Both the position numbers and the translations under genes were made by a program. This document shows positions 40,592-49,187 of a DNA stretch of 64,000 nucleotides, piece after piece. Origin of the DNA: an uncultured Pseudomonas sp. (GTDB taxonomy: Bacteria > Pseudomonadota > Gammaproteobacteria > Pseudomonadales > Pseudomonadaceae); NCBI RefSeq assembly GCF_913774235.1, contig NZ_CAJYDW010000009.1:1-64000 (forward strand), written 5' to 3'. The notes beneath the pieces were generated by a model. It was not told where the DNA came from. It saw only the letters and a list, made by a program, of their open reading frames with translations, and did not search any database. Position 1 is the first letter of the stretch. Each line of letters starts with the position of its first letter.

Positions 40592-40931
40592 CGAACCTTT
40601 GCCTCTTAGGTCTGGGCGATCGCCCGGCGCGAAACGCGCTGCCAGCGCAATCGCCGGGGAATCCGGATACCAGGGACGGGTGCAAGGCCGATGCCATTGA
40701 AAATTGGTTCGCTGCGTCATTCGGCGCGAGGCTCTGGCACGATGGCGAAAGCCCGGTCGCGAAGCGGACCTTCGCCATTGGTTCGCGCGAGGGCGAACCT
40801 TTCGGCGCCCGCTCCCCGGGGGCTGCGCTAGGATGGAGCCGGGTCGCACCGTGAAGGCGCGCCGGAAACTCCGCCCGGGCGCCGCTTTCTACCCAGCACT
40901 CCGCTCGACGCAAGAGGACCGCCCCATCGTC
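40592..40931. other. Divergent intergenic region with palindrome
   Basis: No gene is seen in these 340 bases. ATTGGTTCGC occurs twice (40703-40712 and 40777-40786). The second copy begins a perfect palindrome GGTTCGC-GCGAGG-GCGAACC (40780-40799). These are candidate operator elements for the GntR regulator or for the DUF445 gene. Confidence 0.4.
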
Positions 40932-42200
40932 ATGACCACGCTCTCCCGCGACCGCCTTACCCCGGTCCGGCGCATGAAGCTCATCGCTCTGCTGCTGCTG
41001 TTTCTCGCGGCCGCGCTCTATTGCCTGGCCACCGCCCTGGAGGCGCGCCATCCGGCCTGGGGCTACGCCGCCGCCTTCGCCGAGGCGGCCATGGTCGGCG
41101 CCATCGCCGACTGGTTCGCGGTGACCGCTCTGTTCCGCCATCCCCTGGGCCTGCCGATCCCCCATACCGCCATCATTCCGCGCAACAAGGCGGGGGTCGG
41201 GCGCAAGCTGTCGGACTTCATCTGCCTGCACTTCCTCGCCACGCCCCAGGTACTGGCCAAGCTGGAAGAACTGGACGCCGCCGGGCGCCTGGCCGGCTGG
41301 TTGCGCCAGCCGGCCAATGCCGTCGCGGTAGCCAATCAGGCCACCGGTGTCGCCCGCTATTCCCTGGAAGCCCTGCGCGAGTTGCGGGTGCAGGCCTTCA
41401 TCCGCCGGGTGGCGGTGGAGCGGCTGCAACGCCTAGACGTGGCGGCGCTGTCCGGGGAGTTGCTCGATGTGCTGACCGCCGACGGCCGCCACCAGGCGGT
41501 GCTCGACGAGGTGCTGCAGGAGATCGACCGCCTGTTGCAGAACGAGGACACCCAGGCGCTGATCGCCCGCACCATCGGCGGCGAGTTGCGCACCCTCAAG
41601 TACCTGGGCCTGGACGAGCGGGTTGGGCGTTGGTCGGCGATCAAGGTGGTGCAGGCGGTATCGCGGCTGATCGGCGAAGTCAGCCAGGATCGCGAGCACG
41701 AGTTGCGCCGACACTTCGATGGCTATCTGGTCGGCTTCATCGAGCGCCTCAAGCAGGACCCGGCCTTTCGCCTGCGCGGCGAGCAGTTGCGCGACCGCCT
41801 GCTGGAGCACCCGGCGCTGGCCGGCTATCTGCAGGAGTTGTGGGACGAGCTGGTGAACTGGCTGCAGGCCGATCTTGCCGCGCCGGATTCCCGCATCCGC
41901 CGCCGCCTGGGCCGGCTGCTGGCCGAGCTGGGCGAGACTCTGAGTCGCGACGAGGCCATGCGCCTCTGGATCAACGAACAATTGATCGCCGTGGCCCCGC
42001 CCTTCATCGACCGCAACCGCCAGCGCATCGGCGATTACATCGCCGACCGGGTGGCGGCCTGGGACACCGGCGAACTGGTCCAGCAACTGGAGCAGAGCGT
42101 CGGCAAGGATCTGCAATTCATCCGCATCAACGGCACCCTGGTCGGTGGCCTGGTGGGGCTGGTACTGCATGCCCTGACGGTCTGGTTGGGGCCGGGGTAG
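40932..42200 (+). CDS. DUF445 membrane protein (YjiN-like)
   Basis: 422-residue DUF445 protein, close to E. coli YjiN in length. N-terminal transmembrane segments (LIALLLLFLAAALYCLATAL; then WGYAAAFAEAAMVGAIADWF) with the family motif GAIADWFAVTALFRHPLGLPIPHTAI. A long helical cytoplasmic or periplasmic region follows, then a C-terminal hydrophobic segment (LVGGLVGLVLHALTVWLG). Function is unknown. Start at 40932 (MTTLSRDRLTPVRRM) chosen because the longer upstream frame is non-homologous-looking. Confidence 0.82.
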   Translation: MTTLSRDRLTPVRRMKLIALLLLFLAAALYCLATALEARHPAWGYAAAFAEAAMVGAIADWFAVTALFRHPLGLPIPHTAIIPRNKAGVGRKLSDFICLHFLATPQVLAKLEELDAAGRLAGWLRQPANAVAVANQATGVARYSLEALRELRVQAFIRRVAVERLQRLDVAALSGELLDVLTADGRHQAVLDEVLQEIDRLLQNEDTQALIARTIGGELRTLKYLGLDERVGRWSAIKVVQAVSRLIGEVSQDREHELRRHFDGYLVGFIERLKQDPAFRLRGEQLRDRLLEHPALAGYLQELWDELVNWLQADLAAPDSRIRRRLGRLLAELGETLSRDEAMRLWINEQLIAVAPPFIDRNRQRIGDYIADRVAAWDTGELVQQLEQSVGKDLQFIRINGTLVGGLVGLVLHALTVWLGPG

Positions 42201-42210
42201 GGGGCTTTAT

Positions 42211-42286
42211 CGCGGCCATGGCGGTCCGCCGATGCGGCCGCTCCTACAGGGACGAGGCTTTTGTAGGAGCGGCCCATGGCCGCGAT
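42211..42286. repeat. REP pair forming a large hairpin
   Basis: GGCCGCTCCTACA (42236-42248) and TGTAGGAGCGGCC (42262-42274) are perfect 13-bp complements, and the outer CGCGGCCATG/CATGGCCGCG also pair. This is a typical inverted REP doublet after a Pseudomonas gene and may stabilise or terminate the DUF445 transcript. Confidence 0.75.
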
Positions 42287-42323
42287 TGTCCCGAACACCT
42301 ATAGCCAACCTCCTACCGGACCA

Positions 42324-42359
42324 CCCCCTCTCCCTCCGGGAGAGGGCCGGGGTGAGGGC
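42324..42359. repeat. CCCTCTCCC/GGGAGAGGG dispersed repeat
   Basis: CCCCCTCTCCCTCCGGGAGA followed by GGGCCGGGGTGAGGG; same family as 329, 9813, 9961 and the array at 31458. The rest of the 42201-42460 spacer has no gene. Confidence 0.7.
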
Positions 42360-42460
42360 AAACCCGGACGCCAAACGCCAAGGCCCTCCACCCATCACCC
42401 CACCCGCACCCAAGCGGCGCCCTGCGGACTAACACTCATAGTCCTTGTCCCGAGCGTCCC

Positions 42461-43519
42461 ATGTATCGAATCGGCTTCGCCTGCATGTACCGTCACCCCG
42501 AGCGCAGCCTGTCGCTCAAGGAATTGGAGCAGGTCGAGCGGGCCTTCAATACCCGCACCACCACCCTGCGCTGGCTGGGCAGCGTCGAGCGCGCCGCCGC
42601 CGAGGCCAAGTTGCTGGACGTGGTCACCCATAACCTGGATGCCCAGCTCAGATTCGTTGAGCACGTCGCTGATCAGCCGGAAAACCTGCGCATGCTGCGC
42701 CTGAGCAGCGACCTGCTGCCCTTCTACAGCCACGCCGAATTCGCCTACTTCTATCGCTCCCAGGAGCTGCAGGCGCTGCTGGAAGATCGCTTCGGCCGGC
42801 TGGGCGAACTGGCACGCCGCCGCGATGTGCGGCTGTCGCTGCACCCCGGGCAATTCTGCGTGCTGGGCTCGGATCGCCCCGAGGTAGTGGAGAACAGCCT
42901 GGCGGAATTCGAGTACCACGCCGACATGATCCGCCTGATGGGCTACGGCCAGCGTTTCCAGGACTTCAAGTGCAACGTGCATATCGCCGGTCGCCTGGGC
43001 GTGCCCGGCATCCGCGCGGTTTGGCCGCGTCTTTCGACCGAGGCGCGCAACTGCATCACCTTCGAGAACGATGAAAAGACCTACGGCGTCGACGACTGCC
43101 TGCAACTGGCCGACCTCGCGCCGGTGGTGCTGGACATCCACCACTGCTGGATCCACGAAGAGGCCTATATCGATCCCTGGGAGCCGCGGGTGGCGCGGAT
43201 CATCGACAGCTGGCGCGGCGTGCGCCCGGCCATGCACTACTCCCAGCCACCGGAGGCTCTGATGGAGATGGGCGTTTCGCCCAGCGAGCGGATCGACATC
43301 AAGTTCCTGCTGCAGCAGATCAGCAAGCGGCTGCTCTACGGCCACAGCGACATGATGTGGAACGACTGGTGCAATCGCTACGCCTGCCAGTTCCTCGACC
43401 GCTTCGACATCATGTTCGAGGCCAAGCACAAGAACGTCACGGTGCGGGATTTCTATGATCGTTACCTGGGCGGTGACGGCAGCCTGCCTCCGGTGGATCA
43501 CGGCATTCTTGCTGGGTAG
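42461..43519 (+). CDS. uvsE: UV-damage endonuclease UvsE/UVDE family
   Basis: 352-residue TIM-barrel endonuclease of the UVDE family that nicks 5' of UV photoproducts independently of UvrABC. It shows LSLHPGQFCVLGSDRPEVVE (about residues 126-145), the Glu in CITFENDEKTYGVDD, DIHHCWIHEE and AMHYSQPP, which are metal-site regions of this family. N-terminal IGFACMYRHPE differs from the MRIGYAC type. It is not in an operon and is flanked by repeats on both sides, which would fit acquisition or independent regulation. Confidence 0.82.
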   Translation: MYRIGFACMYRHPERSLSLKELEQVERAFNTRTTTLRWLGSVERAAAEAKLLDVVTHNLDAQLRFVEHVADQPENLRMLRLSSDLLPFYSHAEFAYFYRSQELQALLEDRFGRLGELARRRDVRLSLHPGQFCVLGSDRPEVVENSLAEFEYHADMIRLMGYGQRFQDFKCNVHIAGRLGVPGIRAVWPRLSTEARNCITFENDEKTYGVDDCLQLADLAPVVLDIHHCWIHEEAYIDPWEPRVARIIDSWRGVRPAMHYSQPPEALMEMGVSPSERIDIKFLLQQISKRLLYGHSDMMWNDWCNRYACQFLDRFDIMFEAKHKNVTVRDFYDRYLGGDGSLPPVDHGILAG

Positions 43520-43542
43520 GAAATACATTGTGGGGGCGGGTG

Positions 43543-43800
43543 CATCAGCTGGTTATCGAGTGTCTGGATGCCCCTTGTTTCGCCCACCCGGGCGAGTCAC
43601 TTTTGCCAGTCGCGGCAAAAGTAACCAAAACCGCTGTCCCCACGCATCGGCCCTCCGCTGCGCTCCGGGTCCCCTCACTCCGGTGCCGCTCCGGGGGCAC
43701 GGCACGAAGGGGCCTCCTGCCCCTCGCGCCTTGCTCGGCGTCCTGCCTCGCATCCCCCTCCACGACACCTGCACTCGGCCTCACTGACGGGGACGGGACG
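43543..43800. repeat. Dispersed intergenic element with ACTTTTGCC/GGCAAAAGT hairpin
   Basis: ACTTTTGCC (43599-43607) and GGCAAAAGT (43614-43622) form a perfect 9-bp stem, followed by AACCAAAACCGCTGTCCCCA and GC-rich sequence. This resembles a widespread pseudomonad intergenic element that often yields spurious small ORFs; frames here are not credited as genes. Confidence 0.55.
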
Positions 43801-43849
43801 CTAGCCTGAGGCTACGGTATTTACAGGGAGAGCCAGAGCGATTCGTAGC

Positions 43850-43922
43850 GTGGAAAACCGCGCAGCGTTTTCCACAGGTGAGCGCCAACGCCATTAGTGG
43901 ACAAGGCTGCGCCGGTGTCCAC
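43850..43922. repeat. GTGGAAAAC / GTGGACA paired hairpin element
   Basis: GTGGAAAAC-N8-GTTTTCCAC (43850-43875) and GTGGACA...TGTCCAC (43897-43922) are two perfect stems close together, typical of another dispersed non-coding element. The whole gap 43520-44060 (541 bases) holds only these elements. Confidence 0.6.
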
Positions 43923-44060
43923 ACTACGGGAGCCAGCCGAGTAGGCGGCTTCGACTGTCATCTCCTCGCAACATGCCGCAATGAGCCCAACGGGCGATCG
44001 GTTGGAAGAACCGCTTAACTCAAAGGTCATCCTTCCTAACTGCCCGTCGCGAGGCCCGTC

Positions 44061-44978
44061 ATGCCGACCCGTCGCCATTTTCTGCAGACCACCACCGCCC
44101 TGGCCGCCGCCGTGACGGCCGCGCCCTGGCTGTGGCAGAGCGCCCAGGCCGCCGAGCCGTTGCTGACCCGCAAGATCCCGCGCAGCGGCGAGGCTTTGCC
44201 CGTCATTGGCTTGGGCACCTCGGGCAACCTGAACGTCGAGCTGAACGACGCCGCCCTGGCGCCGCTGCAAGAGGTGCTCCAGGCGCTGCTGGACGGCGGT
44301 GGCAGCCTCATCGACACGGCGCCCAGCTATGGCAACTCCGAGCGGGTGGCTGGTGAACTGGTCAAGCGGGCCAAGGCCCGAGAAAGGGTCTTTCTCGCCA
44401 CCAAGGTGTCCTCCACCGGGCGCGAACGCGGCGCGGCGCAACTGGCCGCCAGCTTCCAGGCCCTGCAGACCGAGCGCCTGGATCTGGTCCAGGTGCACAA
44501 CCTGCAGGACACCGCCAATCAGCTCGCCCTGCTGCGCGAACAGCAGCAGGCTGGCAAGGTGCGCTACGTGGGCGTCACCCACTATCGCGAGGCGGCACTG
44601 GACGATCTGCTCGCCACCTTGAAAAAGGAGAAGGTCGACTTCGTGCAGTTCAACTATTCGGTGGGCGAGCGCGAAGCCGAGCGGCACCTGTTGCCCTATT
44701 GCCGTGACCAGGGCATCGCTGTGCTGATCAACCGGCCCTTCCAGCGCGGCAACCTGCTCTCCGGTACCCGCGGCAAGCCGCTGCCGCCGTTGGCGGCCGA
44801 ACTGGGCGCGACCAGCTGGGCGCAGTTGCTACTTAAGTTCATCCTCGCCGACCCGGCGGTGACCGCGGTGATTCCTGCCACCAGCAATCCGCGCTACATG
44901 GTCGACAACCTCCAGGCCGGCCGTGGGCGCTTGCCGGATGCGCGCCAGCGCGAGGCCATCGCCGGGCTGTTCGCCTAG
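44061..44978 (+). CDS. Tat-exported aldo/keto reductase
   Basis: 305-residue aldo/keto-reductase-like protein. A twin-arginine signal (TRRHFLQTTTALAAAVTAAP, cleavage after AQA about residue 32) indicates export in folded state. The body has LPVIGLGTSG, LIDTAPSYGNSERVAG (catalytic Asp and Tyr), ATKVSSTG (Lys) and VQVHN in place of the usual His-containing segment. Export suggests a periplasmic cofactor-loaded enzyme or a binding role. The start is directly followed in the locus by a membrane-protein gene with no spacing. Confidence 0.82.
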   Translation: MPTRRHFLQTTTALAAAVTAAPWLWQSAQAAEPLLTRKIPRSGEALPVIGLGTSGNLNVELNDAALAPLQEVLQALLDGGGSLIDTAPSYGNSERVAGELVKRAKARERVFLATKVSSTGRERGAAQLAASFQALQTERLDLVQVHNLQDTANQLALLREQQQAGKVRYVGVTHYREAALDDLLATLKKEKVDFVQFNYSVGEREAERHLLPYCRDQGIAVLINRPFQRGNLLSGTRGKPLPPLAAELGATSWAQLLLKFILADPAVTAVIPATSNPRYMVDNLQAGRGRLPDARQREAIAGLFA

Positions 44979-46271
44979 ATGAAGGACTGGCTCGGTCGCG
45001 TCCTCGACGCCCGCGCCGGCGAGTCGTCCGCGGCCCTAGCGGGTTTCGCGCTGTTCCTCTGCCTGTTCGCCGGCTATTTCATGCTGCGGCCGATCCGCGA
45101 GGCCATGGGCATCGCCGGCGGAGTGCAAAATCTGCAGTGGCTGTTCACCGCCACCTTCGTGGTCATGCTGCTGGCCGTACCCCTGTTCGCCTGGCTCAAC
45201 TCGCGGGTGGCACGGCGGCGCTTCGTCGACTGGGTCTACGGCTTCTTCGCCCTCAATCTGCTGGCCTTCGCCGCCTGCTTCGCCAGCCTGGGCGACAGCG
45301 TCTGGCTGGCGCGCACCTTCTACGTCTGGATCTCGGTCTACAACCTCTTCGTGGTCTCGGTGGCCTGGAGTCTGATGGCCGATGTCTTCGACGGCGCCCA
45401 GGCGCGGCGGCTGTTCGCCTTCATCGCCGCAGGGGCCAGTGTCGGTGGCCTGCTCGGCCCTGTCTTGGCCGCCGCCCTGGCGCCCCTGGTCGGTGAGGCG
45501 GGCCTCGCGCTGCTGGCCGCCGCGCTGTTGCTCCTGGCCCTGGCACTCAAGGCCTATTTGATGGACTGGCGCGAGACCCGCGGCGCTGGGCGGCCGGATG
45601 CGCCGCCGACGGAAAGTCCTCGGCGCCCGGTGGCCGGCAATCCCTTCAGTGGTCTCACCCGGGTGCTGGCATCGCCCTATCTGCTGGCGGTCAGCGCCTT
45701 CGTCATCCTGCTGGCCACGGTCAGCACCTTTCTCTATTTCGAGCAGGCGCGACTGGTGGCCGAGCTGTTCCCCGACCGCGCGCGCCAGGTGCAGGTGTTC
45801 GGCCTGCTGGACTTCGTGGTCCAGGCCGGCGCCCTGGCCAGCCAGGTGCTGATCACCGGCCGCCTGGCCCAGCGCCTGGGTGTGCGGGTGCTGCTGGCCG
45901 GGGTGCCGCTGCTGATGTGCGTGGGCTTCGTGGGGCTCGCGCTGCTGCCCACCTTCGCCATGCTGGCGGGCCTGATGATCGTGCGGCGCATCGGCGAATA
46001 CGCCTTCATCCGTCCCGGTCGCGAGATGCTCTTCGCGCCGCTGGACGCCGAGACCAAGTACAAGGCCAAGAACTTCATCGACACCGTGGTCTATCGCGCC
46101 GGCGACGCCGCCAGCGGCTGGGCCAAGAGCCTGCTGGACCTGCTCGGCCACGGCGCCTGGCTGCCGGCGCTGGTCGGCGCCGGCTGCGCCGCGCTCTGGG
46201 CCTGGCTGGGCTTCTACCTGGGGCGCCGGGCGGATCGGGCCGTCCAGGCAGGGGAAACGGAGCGGTGCTGA
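44979..46271 (+). CDS. MFS/nucleotide-exchanger-like membrane protein
   Basis: 430-residue integral membrane protein with about 11-12 hydrophobic segments and a polar central loop (about 195-215). The N-terminal half (FAGYFMLRPIREAMGIAGG) and C-terminal REMLFAPLDAETKYKAKNFID resemble the NTP/NDP exchange transporter-like branch of the MFS. Substrate unknown. The ATG follows the aldo/keto reductase stop immediately, so the two are co-translated. Confidence 0.72.
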   Translation: MKDWLGRVLDARAGESSAALAGFALFLCLFAGYFMLRPIREAMGIAGGVQNLQWLFTATFVVMLLAVPLFAWLNSRVARRRFVDWVYGFFALNLLAFAACFASLGDSVWLARTFYVWISVYNLFVVSVAWSLMADVFDGAQARRLFAFIAAGASVGGLLGPVLAAALAPLVGEAGLALLAAALLLLALALKAYLMDWRETRGAGRPDAPPTESPRRPVAGNPFSGLTRVLASPYLLAVSAFVILLATVSTFLYFEQARLVAELFPDRARQVQVFGLLDFVVQAGALASQVLITGRLAQRLGVRVLLAGVPLLMCVGFVGLALLPTFAMLAGLMIVRRIGEYAFIRPGREMLFAPLDAETKYKAKNFIDTVVYRAGDAASGWAKSLLDLLGHGAWLPALVGAGCAALWAWLGFYLGRRADRAVQAGETERC

Positions 46272-46369
46272 ATACCGGCTGAATCGTTGTAGTCGGAAAC
46301 AACCCGGGGCTCCGGAGCGTGACCGGTAGGGTGCTAAGGTAAGACCTTCTCCTTGCCCCAGGGCCCTCC

Positions 46370-47488
46370 ATGTTCCGCTCCCGTACCGCGATGTACCTGG
46401 TCCTCTTTGCCTTGCACCTGTTCATCGGCGTCAGCCTGATCGGCGATCTCGGCCTGTCGCTGGCCGGACAGCTGCCGTTCTGGCTCCTGCTGCTCCTGTC
46501 CTTCGTGCTGGTCCCCCTGGGCTTTCGCTCGCGGGACATGAGTTCGCGACTCCTGGCCTGGGCGGCGCTGATCGCCATGGGGGTGTTTTCCAGCCTGGCG
46601 ATCTTCAGCCTGCTGCGCGGCCTGGTCCTGGCACTGGCCAGTCTGGTCGGCCAGCCGCTGGACGCCGCCTGGCGCAGCGGCAGCGCCTGGGCGGTGCTGG
46701 GCCTGGTGCTGCTGGTGGCGCTGCGCAGTGTCTACAACGCCCGGCGCACGGCGAAGGTCAAGGAGGTGGAGCTGGCCCTGCCGGCGCTGCCCGCCGGCCT
46801 GGATGGGCTGCGCATCGTGCAGCTGAGCGATCTGCACATCGGTCCGACGATCAAGGCCGGCTACCTGCAACGCATCGTCGACCGGGTCAACGGCCTGGAC
46901 GCCGACCTGGTGGCCATCACCGGCGACCTGGTGGATGGCAGCGTGGCCGAGCTGCGGCACGAATTCCTGCCTTTGCAAGGGCTCAAGGCGCGCCTGGGCA
47001 CCTACGCCATCACCGGCAACCACGAATACTATTCCGGCGCCGAAGCCTGGGTACGCGCCTGGCGCGAGCAGGGCCTGGCGATGCTGATCGACGAGCACCG
47101 GGTGCTGGAATATCAGGGCACGCCCTTCGTGCTGGCCGGCATCACCGACTACTCGGCGCCGCTCTACGTCCCCAGCCACAGAAGCGATGCCGCGGCTGCC
47201 TTCGCCGGCGCCCCGGAAGGGCTGTTCCGCCTGCTGCTGGCCCACCAGCCGCGCTCGGCGCCCAAGGCCGAGGCCGCCGGCGCCGATTTGCAGCTCTCCG
47301 GTCACACCCATGGCGGCCAGTTCTGGCCCTGGATGTATTTCGTGCGCTTCCAGCAACCCTGGGTAGCCGGCATCCACCGCCTGGGCCGACTCACCGTCTA
47401 CATCAGCCGCGGCACCGGCTACTGGGGCCCGCCGCTGCGCTTCGGCGCGCCGAGCGAGATCACCCTGATCAGGTTGCGGCGGGGCTGA
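46370..47488 (+). CDS. Membrane-anchored metallophosphoesterase
   Basis: 372-residue protein with four N-terminal transmembrane helices (about residues 5-125) and a C-terminal calcineurin-like phosphoesterase domain. All metal motifs are present: QLSDLHIG (DxH), TGDLVDG (GDxxD), TGNHEYY (GNHE), and LSGHTHGGQFWP. It resembles YaeI/UDP-DAG-pyrophosphatase-like or uncharacterised membrane phosphoesterases; substrate unknown. Its last 17 codons have a diverged copy at 58018-58071. Confidence 0.88.
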   Translation: MFRSRTAMYLVLFALHLFIGVSLIGDLGLSLAGQLPFWLLLLLSFVLVPLGFRSRDMSSRLLAWAALIAMGVFSSLAIFSLLRGLVLALASLVGQPLDAAWRSGSAWAVLGLVLLVALRSVYNARRTAKVKEVELALPALPAGLDGLRIVQLSDLHIGPTIKAGYLQRIVDRVNGLDADLVAITGDLVDGSVAELRHEFLPLQGLKARLGTYAITGNHEYYSGAEAWVRAWREQGLAMLIDEHRVLEYQGTPFVLAGITDYSAPLYVPSHRSDAAAAFAGAPEGLFRLLLAHQPRSAPKAEAAGADLQLSGHTHGGQFWPWMYFVRFQQPWVAGIHRLGRLTVYISRGTGYWGPPLRFGAPSEITLIRLRRG

Positions 47489-47489
47489 A

Positions 47490-47574
47490 GCCTGTCCTGG
47501 CCGGTCAGGACAGGCAGCCGTTTGGTCGTACCGGGCGAGGTGCCCTGACGAAGCGCAACAGGTTGCGCTTCGTC
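47490..47574. terminator. Two perfect hairpins between convergent genes
   Basis: GCCTGTCCTG-N6-CAGGACAGGC (47490-47515) and GACGAAGCGCAAC-AG-GTTGCGCTTCGTC (47547-47574) lie between the stops of the phosphoesterase and porin genes. Neither has a long T run, but placement suggests a bidirectional terminator pair. Confidence 0.62.
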
Positions 47575-47588
47575 TGGGTGGGCACGGG

Positions 47589-48902
47589 CTAGAACAGGTT
47601 GAAGGGGTATTGGGTGATGAAGCGGACATCGTCCAGATCGCGCAAGGCCGAGACGCCCGAGGTGCGATGCACGGCGTAGCGCAACTGGAAGGACAAGCCC
47701 TTGGCCTTCCCGGATTGCACCACGTAGTTGATATCCATATCGCGCTCCCACTGTTTGACGCCAGCGCCATAGCGTCCGGCATAGGCGACGCTCGCCCGGG
47801 TGCCGTCGATATCCCACCCCTTGGTATAGCGGGTCATGAAGGTCAGCCCCGGCAGTCCCAGATTGGCGAAGTTGTAGCTATAGCGCAGCTGCATGGACTT
47901 TTCGTTCGGCCCGTTGAACTCCTGATACTGGTTGATATTGGCCAGCCAGATCTGCCCATAGGAGCCGGGCGAGCCGGCGTGATCAAAGGGCTCGTCGCCC
48001 CATACCTGTTGGTAGGAGAAGCCCAGCCGGTGGCCGCGATAGGACAGCCCCTGGGTCAGGCTGCTAGTGGTGTTATCGATGTCGCCCGCCTTGCGCTCGC
48101 CGCTGGCCAGCGTTCGATAGAGATTGAACGCCAGGTCGTAAGCCAGATCCTTGTTTATCGGATGAGTGAAGATGTAGCCCAGATAATATTGATTCCAGAT
48201 GTCCTCGTAGTTCAGGCCGTAGAGCGAAATCGTGGACGTCTTGGTGGGCGTATAGATCATTCCGCCATAGGTGGCCGAACGCGTGGTGTAAAGAAAGCGA
48301 TTATTGGTGAACGCCAAGCCCAGTTCTGCGTCGTGATTTTCCGCGGTTTGCGGACTGGACGCGGTGAAGTGGCCTGCTTCTATCTGGATGTTGGCAATTT
48401 CCTTACTGTTCAGGCTCCAGCCGGTGAAACTATGGGGCAGCAGGCGCAAGTCGGAATAGCCGAACACCGGGTTGAGGGGTTGCTGCTGGCCATAGCGTAT
48501 TTCCGTATTGCTTATGCGGGCCTTGACCACGCCGTTGACCTTGGTCTGGTCGCTGCGGGAATTGCCATCCGGCTCGCGTGGCATCAGGCCGGAGCCCCCG
48601 GTACCGGCACCACCGTCGAGCTTTTGTGCCTCGTAGAGTTGAGCATCCAGGCCAAAGCCGACCAGGCCCTGGGTATAGCCGGAGCGGTAATTGAGCATGA
48701 GTGCCTGGGCCCACTCCTTGACATAGTTTTGCTGTTGCGGACTCTCGTTCAAATAGTTTCGATAAAAGTAGAAGTTACGATACAGCGCCGTGGCTTTCGA
48801 GTCTTCGATGAAGCCCTTGCTGTTTTCCTGGGCGTTGTCCGCAAGAACTACGCTGCTGGAGAAAAGACTGGCCAGAACTATTCCGCTTACGAAACGATCC
48901 AT
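47589..48902 (-). CDS. OprD-family outer membrane porin
   Basis: 437-residue OprD/Occ-type porin for uptake of small solutes. Signal peptide MDRFVSGIVLASLFSSSVVL with cleavage after ADA-like LADN (about residue 22). The mature protein has the family N-terminus GFIEDSKATALYRNFYFYRN, many alternating beta strands, and a C-terminal aromatic (YPFNLF) for BAM recognition. AAGGGC precedes the ATG at 48902. Located downstream of an amino-acid-type ABC importer with 285 bases between; it probably supplies the outer-membrane entry for the same substrate. Confidence 0.92.
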   Translation of the reverse strand: MDRFVSGIVLASLFSSSVVLADNAQENSKGFIEDSKATALYRNFYFYRNYLNESPQQQNYVKEWAQALMLNYRSGYTQGLVGFGLDAQLYEAQKLDGGAGTGGSGLMPREPDGNSRSDQTKVNGVVKARISNTEIRYGQQQPLNPVFGYSDLRLLPHSFTGWSLNSKEIANIQIEAGHFTASSPQTAENHDAELGLAFTNNRFLYTTRSATYGGMIYTPTKTSTISLYGLNYEDIWNQYYLGYIFTHPINKDLAYDLAFNLYRTLASGERKAGDIDNTTSSLTQGLSYRGHRLGFSYQQVWGDEPFDHAGSPGSYGQIWLANINQYQEFNGPNEKSMQLRYSYNFANLGLPGLTFMTRYTKGWDIDGTRASVAYAGRYGAGVKQWERDMDINYVVQSGKAKGLSFQLRYAVHRTSGVSALRDLDDVRFITQYPFNLF

Positions 48903-49187
48903 GATGATTTGCCCTTGCTGAAGTTTATAGTTGGCAGCGGTAGAGATGGCAGAGGTTGTTGTTGTCGACGGGGCGTGGCCCGAGGCTTCTTGTTGAAGGA
49001 GAGCCGTGTCTATCCGCGGTCCAGGCACGGCCGGGCGCCCGAGCGACCTTGGGCGCTCGATTGCTGGTTCAGGGATTGGTGAACGACGCCCCGCGCCCGG
49101 AACCGGCGTACCCCCGTACGGTTCGGTTCGTGGGCCAGGCGCGGCCGTCGGTGCCGTTTAGGGGCCGGCGCGCCCAGGGCTACCCTC

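Noticed and set aside
43455-43809. Small ORFs downstream of uvsE on both strands
   Set aside because: They fall within the dispersed hairpin element and change with frame; no ribosome-binding site or motif.
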